This document shows positions 56,561 through 64,000 of a stretch of DNA of 64,000 nucleotides, in pieces. The stretch comes from Jaltomata sinuosa (lineage: Eukaryota > Streptophyta > Magnoliopsida > Solanales > Solanaceae), in NCBI GenBank assembly GCA_003996215.1, contig QJPP01000671.1, positions 1-64,000 on the forward strand. Direction: 5' to 3'. Within the stretch, counting starts at the first letter, position 1. Each line of letters starts with the position of its first letter. Position numbers and translations under genes: made by a program. The notes under the pieces were generated by a model. That model saw only the letters and a program-made list of their open reading frames with translations, searched no databases and was not told the DNA's origin.

Positions 56561-56981
56561 TTAGTAAAAGTGTTTGTTCGCTGGTTGATGATCAGTCGGG
56601 GCAGATACCTCCAGTTTTCAATGATATGCTAAGGGTTGTTATCTTGAATGGCAAAGTCTAGTAGACTATAGCTCGGCCCTGAAAGATTTTGAGCAATAAT
56701 GGGGTGACTTTGTTCGCGACTGAGTGTAAGCGGGAATTATGGATCTCTGATATGTCAGTTGATGCCTCGAGGGTGGTTTGAGTGTTCGACTTGTATGCCT
56801 CTTCATGTTATTGTGTGAAAGGATTCTGTTCAGAATGGAAGAGTTTTGCGAATCAGCGGGTTCATGAGTTGGAGTTTTGGGTTGATGGCTCTTCTGGTAA
56901 ACGTGGTTGTGGTTTCTATGATTCGAGTTCTCGGTGTTGGTCGCCTTGCTTCTCTGGTTTCAGTGTGGTGTTGGTGGTTGC
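56561..56981 (+). other. Interior 3' end of copy 3, cut by an LTR
   Basis: It is non-coding and matches copy 1 up to about 10075. The break falls at GGTTGC, right before the LTR starting at 56982. Confidence 0.6.
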
Positions 56982-57976
56982 TGATAAACGCTCAAATCAT
57001 GCTGTCCAATTAGGAGGCCACAATGATCGCGTAGTCAAAACCAAATTTATAAACCCAACGGATATCGAGGTCGTACCCAAGGTACTTGACTTAGCCAACT
57101 AGAGATTGTATGAGTTGATTTCAAAGCAAGAGTAATTGCTCAAAATAAAACAAGTAAAGATTGGGGGGAATTGGAAAAGTTGTTACAACTAACACAATTC
57201 AACAAAAAGCAATAAACCTAAATATGGGTGTACCAAGTGATTTAGAAGACTAGGGATGCATATCCGATGGGGTATTAGCTATAGGATGGGGTAATCATTA
57301 ATTCACTTCTACTTTCACCTATTGACATGAATAGTGTTGGTCATAGGTGTGGAATGCTATCTCTCGATCAACATCTACATTTTCGATGATTTCGGTTAGA
57401 ACATCATTGGTGTGATAAACAATCAACCAACATTAGCTTGGGGAGGTCGTCCTATTCCTAGCTCGGACCCTTAAATGGGATATTCCTTCGATTAGAGCTA
57501 TTCCTAGCCTTCAATCTAGATGGATTCCCAAGTACCCACTAGCAATTTCACATCCACAACTATGAAATTCTCTCCCGAGCAATCACATAGTTAAGTAAGG
57601 TAAATTAATATTTGCAACCACTAATTTTAGGATTAAAACTTGGTAAAATTACTAGACCAATGTCAAATAAGCAATTATAAATGTGAATTAACAACACCCA
57701 CACCCATTAGCTAAGCACCCATCATCAATACACCCCTAGACAAGAGAATTTAGCCACACATAGTAGGGGGAGAGGAGATACCATCTAGGTAAGTCAAATT
57801 CCCATCCATTATATCTGAATCTCAAGTTGTAGAATCAAATTAAGCACAAAAATTTTTAACCAAGAGATTTGGATTGAAACCCTCTTCTCAATGGAGGTGG
57901 AAAAATATTTACAAAGCAAGAAGTATCTCCAAAACTCAGGTCTGAAGTACTGTATATACAAATTGGGCCTAAAATA

Positions 57977-57989
57977 GCCTTTTATATGT
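57977..57989 (-). promoter_or_regulatory. TATA box of the minus-strand LTR
   Basis: On the minus strand it reads ACATATAAAAGGC, a strong TATA box, about 40 bp downstream of the word cluster. Confidence 0.65.
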
Positions 57990-58029
57990 TCCCAAGTCAT
58001 CACATAAAGTTAGGACAAGTTTTCCCTTT

Positions 58030-58260
58030 CCGGAGGTGTGCGGTGCAATGTGCGGTTCGCACGTCGCAATGTGCGTGTCGCACACTGACTTCAGCTGAAA
58101 TTGTGGGCTTCGTGCGAAGGTGGGGCGTTTTGCACCACAGGATGTGCACATCGCACAACGACCACATTCCTTTGCAAAATCTTCAGCAACTTTGGCAGCT
58201 TCATGCGGAGGAGGTGCGAACCACACCTCGGCTTGTGCGTGTCGCACAGCCACCGCATCT
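58030..58260 (-). promoter_or_regulatory. GTGCG/CGCAC word cluster in the LTR
   Basis: GTGCG and its complement CGCAC occur more than ten times in 230 bp, often as paired inverted words (GTGCGTGTCGCAC twice, GTGCACATCGCAC). Similar clusters occur twice more in the interior (62160-62340 and 63405-63560). Confidence 0.7.
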
Positions 58261-58464
58261 CATGGTAGATTCTTCAGTTTTTCTCAACTCTACACACTTA
58301 GCTCCTTTTTGGCACTTTTTGGGCCCATATCCTTGTTCTTCATATTCTATCAAAAGTACCTGCATAGAGATCAATAAAGTCCATAAGAACCTCTAAATCA
58401 ATTCAAAACATAGCAATAATTCATGGATATAGGCTCAATAAGTTGGTAGATTACCGACTTATCA

Positions 58465-58480
58465 AACCCCCAAACTTGAA
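58465..58480 (-). other. Polypurine tract (minus strand)
   Basis: On the minus strand it reads TTCAAGTTTGGGGGTT, directly before the LTR. Confidence 0.75.
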
Positions 58481-60577
58481 CTATTGCTTTTCCTCAAGCA
58501 TGATACTCACAAAGCAAGGAATAAATTAAGCTAAGGCTCAATCAAGGCACAAAAGACTACTCTACATTAAAAATTTAAGAAAAATAAACAAACAAAAGAC
58601 TCAAAAAAAGGACTCAACTACTATGCTCATCTCGATTTGGACCACCACAAACTCAAGGCAATTGGTCATTTCACAAAACTTTTTCAAAAGAACATCATTT
58701 CTCATTTAAAATCAAGGGAATTTTCCATTCAAAACAAGACATTTAAGCTTCTCAAGTCATTGGCATGGACAGTCAAGGTTTGCCTCGAGATTCGCCACAT
58801 AACTTGTCTCATTCATTCCCCTTAATTGAAATAGAGACTCTATGCTTCAATTCGAGTGCATGATTCCACTGACCAAAAGAGAGAATCCCACTCACAATTA
58901 TTCAATTCTCACAACACGGGATTATAATAGAACCAAATAGACTCTCACTCTCTCAAGGAAGTTCAAGTGCATACGCGTCGAACCATATGCTTGCCCTTCA
59001 TGTAGATCGCCACTAATGTAGGATAGCCAAGCCCGGAATCACCAAGGACTTGCGGGTTATGATGTTGTCTAGGGTTAAGGTGAGGATATCATTTGGTCAA
59101 GTGACTACACCTCCCTAATGCTCTTTGTTCTTATTTTGAACACCGCTCACATTTTTCCATTTCAACTTCACCTTAATTCTCTCTCGCACAACCCAAGATT
59201 TCTCCTTTTTTAACTCATGATAATTCACACCTTATATCACCTTCAGTTGGTAGCACTAATTTTTGCTTTTCAATTTGCTCATTGGATTGATATTTTGGAG
59301 CAATTTGAAATTTGAAATTTGAAATTAAGGTGCTACCTTGCACTTAAAGTGCACTTCCTTTCTTCTCCTTATTTACTCATATGCACCCCCATTTGCCTAT
59401 GTTGTTTTTTTGTCCCCCCCAACAAACTTAGGATTTTAGCCTACTTTTCATTTTCAAGCAATTAGGGAGGATGGGAGCCAAGATAGAGGATCCAAAAGGT
59501 CAAGGTTTTGACAAGGTGCCAAAGAACGGTCACAAGCTCAAAGGGGTTCACTAGGAGTTGATGTCATTGGGAAGTCATTTGGGTGAAGTAGCTTATCAAA
59601 AAGGGCCCAAGGTCATCTTCCAAGCTCGGCTATACCTAGAATTTCGCCTTGAATCACATTCGGGGCAAGTTCTAGATGAACACTTATGCATAAGATTCAA
59701 GGTACATCCTCACCAAACAAGGCATCATGCCACAAGACTTCATTCATTAGTCCCACAATCCACTGGGGAAAATGACTTTTGACAAGCTATTCCGAGTTCA
59801 TTACACACTCGTTTGTGAGTCAATGAAGCCAAAGTGAGTGTGCAAGTCATGACAAGAGAATTCTTTTCCTCAAAAATTCATTTCCCTTCTTCCTTTCATT
59901 TTCAAAAACAAACTTTCATGAAAACAGTTTTTGGTGGGCCCATTTCGAGACAAGCACTTACAGACTCAATTCTACACTAAAACTTGGCATTTTCCCTTAT
60001 GAAAGTTGCCTCTCAATCTATTATAGGGAAATACCAACCCGGTTTGACACACAAAAACAAAAGAAAATAAAAAGAGAATAATCAAAACTTTTGCTCCTTG
60101 GGAAAGAACAATAGTATTAAAAAAACTCTCGGAGTTTATTTCTACACTTCTATTAACAAGGCAATAACCGAATTTGCGCTCATAATTTTCATTCAAGAAC
60201 AAGCCTAGGCATAGGAATTTAGCGCATTTGCAATGTACGAGTGGTGGAAAAATGGGGAATGTAAGACCAACCCGGCTACTCACTCAATAAAATTCAAGCC
60301 CGGCGAGGGCACAATTAAGCTCAAAGTAAAAAGTAAAGCAAAACATAATCTAAAGAAAAGAAAAACAATAGCGTCACAATCATTATCCTAAATGTTCCTG
60401 ACACGGGCCAAATAAAACTAAGCAGAAATATCAAATAGGCCCGACAAGGGTAATAAATTGTCTTAAGCACACTCATGGGCACCAAAAGCAAGTAATAAAG
60501 CCACCCCTCCCATAAAAGAATCATTTCCCTCAATGCTTATAGTGCAATGGGAAAAAGGGTGGAACTCCCTGGAGGAC
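58481..60577 (-). other. 3' untranslated region of the Athila/Tat-type element
   Basis: It is non-coding on both strands. It starts with the segment found in variant form after the LTR at 40839 and contains a (TTTGAAA)3 tract at 59303-59326. Confidence 0.6.
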
Positions 60578-62039
60578 CTAATCCTCATCATCACCATCAT
60601 GAGCAGTAGCCTCTTCTTCAACATTTTTGCCACTCGGGCTAGCACCACCTTGACAGGAGGTCACCGAAAGAGTGGAATCGCGAAGAGCCCGCTGAAAATT
60701 AGGGTTCTCATCATCATCCGACTCTTGATCGTCATGACTGGGAAGCTCCTCATCTACATAAGCGGCAAATAAGCTATCCAAGGGACCGGGAATCATCCGA
60801 GGGAGAGGCAATGTCATCAAATCTTCCTGCACTACCCAGCCTTTGCCCTTGGCTTTACCGACATCATTCTGATGTTTAGAGATTGCCCCCGCCATGACAT
60901 CAACCCACTTGCACAATGAGTTCAAGCTATCTACCACCCCTTCACTGCATTCTTGACTTCCCTATTGATTATTTCGGGCAATTTTGTGGCTAAGTCAGCC
61001 AGCTGTTTCTCATGATTACGAGTCTTGTACACCATATCCTACAGCCCACTCTTGGTCATAAAAGGTGTGGTAGCATGTGGTCGTGCCTCGGAAGTGGTCC
61101 AAGAGTTAGATAAACCGCAACACTAGCACCAAGCTCATCACTGTCAAGCTCACTCATCTTTTCAGTCCTTTGCTTCTTGAATCTTGGGGCATGTCTGTCT
61201 GTCTTTTTTTCAAGATCAATGAACCTGATGGCATGAGTAAAATTTTTACAAGAAAGAGTAGGAACATCAACTTTAGCACACATCTTGGTGATCAATACCG
61301 AAAATGGATGGGAATCATTTCCGCGATGGGCTTTCCTCCGTATTACCATTATTGCCACCTCTCTAAAGTTTACATGTTCCCCTGTCATGATGGCCTCAAT
61401 TAGAATGGCACCCTCTTGAGTTATCTTTTGGCCATTTTTAGAGGGGAGAAGATGGTTGCGAACTAGATCATACCAAAGCCACGCCTCAAAAACCAAGGAC
61501 CTCCTCAGGATATCTCCTCCCATGGTAGACCACACAGGTGTGCCCAAAGCAATGGTGGGGGTTGTCTCCTGATATGGATTTGGTTCAGCCATCAATTTAG
61601 CCATGCGGGATGGTGCAGGATTAATGGGGTGTTCCCAATAAATAGCGTTGATGGTGGCGGGGGTGACAAACACTTTCTTGCCCTGGGCAATGACCGCATC
61701 TAGATTGGGGAACCTGTCCTTGGGACCTTTATAGCCCTTGGAATCCTGTGTCGCTTGGTAAGCTGCAAACGAATTCCTGGACTATCTCTTCATTGTATCC
61801 CCCGGCACATCTTGAAATGGCTGCCACTCTCTAACAACAAACTGATGGTGCATATTGGGAAGCTCATCTCCAACTTCCCTCAAATTAAAGCTTTGCTCCA
61901 CATTAAAAGTTCTATTTTTGTCCCGAGTGTAGTAGGCTTTCATGCCCTCTACTCCAAAATAGAGCCTTGCTTCTTCCGCAGTCGACCTTTGTCTAGGTTG
62001 GCCCCCTGTGTGTCGCCTGTTAGAAGACATATTCTGCAA
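60578..62039 (-). pseudogene. Extra ORF of the 'putative plant transposon protein' type (broken)
   Basis: The function of this family is unknown. It is found in plant Athila/Tat and related elements as an additional ORF between pol and the LTR. The frame opens at 62039 with MQNMSSNRR, continues through EEARLYFGVEGMKAYY and FVVREWQPFQ, meets TAG at 61782-61784, and goes on in the same frame through FPNLDAVIAQGKKVFVTP and INAIYW. The most conserved part is WYDLVRNHLLPSKNGQ, ILIEAIMTGEHVNF and HPFSVLITKMCAKVDVP (about 61460-61250), which fits the family (from memory Pfam PF20167). After a TGA at 61056-61058 the frame shifts, and two further pieces lead to an acidic tail ending at 60578. Total length is near 480 codons, with two nonsense codons and about two frameshifts. 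Confidence 0.75.
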
Positions 62040-63664
62040 CTAGAGATCGTGAGCAAAGAGACTAAAATACAGCCTAAAAAAGAATTTATCAATAACAAAG
62101 GATGGAATGTAATGGATTAGAGAAACAAAGTACGTAATTGTTATCTTATGCGGACCATATGTGAAACGCACCAGGAGGAGTGCGCATCGCACAAGCCCAC
62201 AAAACCTTCAAGGATTTTTCAACAGGGGTGCGATGCTAGTGCGAATCACACTATCCATAGTGCGTGTCGCACCACACATCGCCCATCAGATCAGTGACCT
62301 GCACATTCTTTTCAACCTGGCGCGATGCCTTGTGTGACCCACACATAAGGATCTATGCATCGTATGTGAAACAAACAAAGGCACAATTGGAATTTTTGGT
62401 TCCTTGTGTTCTCATAAGTTACACCTATGATTCATAGAGCAAGATGTGCTTCGGCACTTAGCACCACACACAACCAATTCACAAGAATAATGGGGGCCAA
62501 GGGAATTCCTGCCCATAACTTCCAGGTATTCAGACTTCCCCAAATTTTCATTAACACAAACCCAACAAGAAACAGCTCGACGACTTCCCTTAAGATGGAC
62601 GTTACCCCACCTATCATCGGGAATATCAAGCCCTTCTTACAACAATGGGCACCAATAAGCATAGCAACAATCAACCTTTCCTTCACCCAACATACACCCC
62701 AAATAGATTTGCAACAAGGACCATGGGCATAAAATTAGCAACATTCAACCTCAATAGTCAACTATCAATAAAAACCTCAAGACAAACGATGATTTTCCCT
62801 TAAGAACGATGTCACCCAATCTATTATCGGGCCCAATCATTCATTAGTCACGAGTGGGTTACTCAGACTTCACCCCAACACAAACATTAAGGCTAAAAAT
62901 TTCTACCAATCAACATGCATTCATAAAATCAAAGACCTACAAAGTCAATTCTAAGAGATATTATCAAAACAATTCAAAAATTTTGGGTGTCACCCAAAAT
63001 TAACATGGCAATTTTACTAAGCGTGCTTCATAATATGAGTTCCCATAATTCATAAAAACAACTATTTAACGTCGGAAAAGTTACCATAAGTGAAGATTAT
63101 GAAGGGAAGAGTGAAAACTGAAGCTTTTTTGCACTCCAAACAATGGTGACCCACAAGACTTCTCAGAGAATGAAGACGGCGACGGTGGAGAGTGGTGGAG
63201 AAGATTAGGTGAGAAAAGGAGAAGATTTTTGAGGGAGTTTAAGGGATTTAGAGAGGATTTTGGGAGAAAAGTGTGAGAGTTGTGGAGAAAGATGGTGGAA
63301 AAAGAAAAGAAGAGGCGGTTTTAAAAGAAAAAGAGTCAGCCGGGTCATCTCCAGGTCAGGTTGGTCAATGGGTTAGTCAATTTAAAACTCAAAATTACCT
63401 CATGTGCATCGCGACATGTGATTTGCACCAGGCAAGTTACGGACCGCATGGCATATTACATATGGCCCTTTTCTCCCCTGGTATTTCCCAGGCATCTGTT
63501 TCCTCGTGCGATGGAGGTGCGATGTGCACTTGGGCTTGTGCGGTCCGCACAGCTCCGCGCACATCACCTCTTATTTTTTAGATTCCCTTGTTCAATTTCT
63601 CCATCCATGCATTCCTACAAAAACACCAAAAATAACACAAGATAACCAAAAACAAAGAAAGAAA
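62040..63664 (-). promoter_or_regulatory. Non-coding stretch upstream of the extra ORF, possible internal promoter
   Basis: There is no conserved protein. On the minus strand it shows, in order, a GTGCG/CGCAC cluster (63560-63405), an AT box TTTTAAAA (63319-63326), a CT-rich leader (63300-63110), a donor-like ATG|GTAACT near 63084 and a second word cluster (62340-62160), before the ORF start at 62039. The first three parts repeat the layout of the LTR promoters in this window. Promoter activity is inferred only. Confidence 0.4.
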
Positions 63665-63711
63665 CTTGGGTTGCCTCCCAAGAAGCTCTTGATTTAATGT
63701 CGTGGCACGAC
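63665..63711 (-). other. Conserved double hairpin after pol, minus strand
   Basis: On the minus strand it reads GTCGTG-C-CACGAC, a 16-nt spacer, then CTTGGG-AGGCAA-CCCAAG. All pairs are Watson-Crick. Length and spacing are identical to 32707-32753. Confidence 0.78.
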
Positions 63712-64000
63712 GATACTACCTCAATCCTTAATCATTTTTGGGGTTAGCGATGGTGTCGCTAGGCAGCGTCCCTTTCATCCTTGGGTTCATTTGGCCTTAT
63801 AAGTGGGTCATTTGGGCCTCAAGATGCTTGATCGAGGCACTATGGGAGATCACAATTTGGTGAAGTATTGAAACCTCACTCTTTAGCTCACTTACTCTCA
63901 AATTTGTCGTATCCACCTTATTTAGAACAAAGGAAAGCTTGTCCTTTAACTTGGATTGGCCGGGGTTGCTTGGGCCTGGTTGGTAGAGTGAATCAGATTT
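63712..64000 (-). other. Interior next to pol, no readable protein
   Basis: It lies just downstream of where pol would end on the minus strand. No reverse transcriptase or integrase motif can be read in the remaining 289 bp. Confidence 0.5.

Larger units (their letters stand above)
49552..56981 (+). mobile_element. Tekay-like element (copy 3), 3' truncated
   Basis: It has a complete 3.7 kb LTR, an exact primer site, a broken gag and a decayed pol. It is interrupted at 56981 by a minus-strand LTR, and its 3' LTR is not in the window. The left flank GATAA (49547-49551) would be its target duplication. The interior matches copy 1 segment by segment. Confidence 0.85.
56982..58464 (-). repeat. 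3' LTR of the Athila/Tat-type element
   Basis: On the minus strand it starts TGATAAGTCGGTAATC and ends GAGCGTTTATCA, so both ends are TGATAA(A/G) inverted repeats. It is 1483 bp. The promoter side carries a GTGCG/CGCAC word cluster followed by a TATA box. Confidence 0.85.
56982..64000 (-). mobile_element. Minus-strand Athila/Tat-type element, 3' half
   Basis: Reading leftwards it has the post-pol double hairpin, a possible internal promoter region, a broken extra ORF, a 3' untranslated region, a polypurine tract and a 3' LTR. Pol and the 5' LTR lie beyond 64000. It is inserted in copy 3, and GTTGC (56977-56981) should recur on the far side. Confidence 0.85.

Noticed and set aside
57986..58396. 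Open frame of 136 codons with Cys- and His-rich pieces
   Set aside because: It is the translation of the GTGCG/CGCAC word cluster, and overlapping frames on both strands are open for the same compositional reason.
60578..60937. Acidic-tailed protein that could be a host gene
   Set aside because: It continues the extra ORF of the minus-strand element after a frameshift and sits between that element's pol side and its LTR.
1..64000. Centromere satellite, telomere repeat, organelle insertion or host exon
   Set aside because: No long satellite array, TTTAGGG run, chloroplast or mitochondrial gene, or spliced host reading frame was recognised. Small diverged pieces cannot be excluded without a database search.

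Overview
This window is plant nuclear DNA made almost entirely of LTR retrotransposons in various states of decay. I find no host protein-coding gene, rRNA, tRNA gene or CRISPR array. The organism is probably a member of the Solanaceae. This is inferred from the long-LTR Tekay/Del-type Ty3/gypsy elements with a tRNA-iMet primer site, the Athila/Tat-type elements with their typical leader and post-pol motifs, and a Stowaway-type MITE. The genus cannot be fixed from the sequence alone.

Layout. 1-423: 3' end of a Ty1/copia element (polyprotein C-terminus, polypurine tract, LTR). 1037-1276: Stowaway-like MITE. 1471-2849, 14194-14941 and 22246-22655 are pieces of one older repeat, split by two clean insertions. 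The first is a complete 11.3 kb Tekay-like element (copy 1, 2850-14193, + strand, target duplication GCCTT). The second is a complete 7.3 kb minus-strand non-coding element (14942-22240, target duplication CGTAG). 22656-26405: LTR, primer site and non-coding interior of another element. 26406-29463: minus-strand Tekay-type LTR. 29464-36016: Athila-like element with gag and protease but no RT or integrase. 36017-39463: minus-strand gypsy gag-pol, broken but readable. 39464-41222: LTR and 3' interior of a minus-strand Athila/Tat-type element. 41223-47175: truncated Tekay-like copy 2. 47176-49468: gag start, primer site and LTR of a minus-strand gypsy element. 49552-56981: Tekay-like copy 3. 56982-64000: minus-strand Athila/Tat-type element with a 1.48 kb LTR and a broken extra ORF related to the 'putative plant transposon protein' family; its pol lies beyond the window.

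How the parts relate. Tekay-like copies 1, 2 and 3 carry the same kind of damaged pol: RT fingers, then almost directly the pre-integrase segment. Copies 1 and 3 also lack the N-terminal part of gag. This suggests a non-autonomous lineage moved by proteins supplied from elsewhere. The readable gag-pol elements here are all broken too.

Most interesting non-coding structure: (i) a 47-nt double hairpin of identical length and spacing after pol in two different Athila/Tat-type elements; (ii) tandem 15-nt hairpins in Tekay LTRs whose stems differ by paired changes; (iii) clusters of family-specific short words or palindromes just upstream of the TATA box in many unrelated LTRs; (iv) a chimeric LTR in copy 1 whose promoter block matches a different LTR family. 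All homology statements come from reading the sequence by eye, with no alignment or database search.
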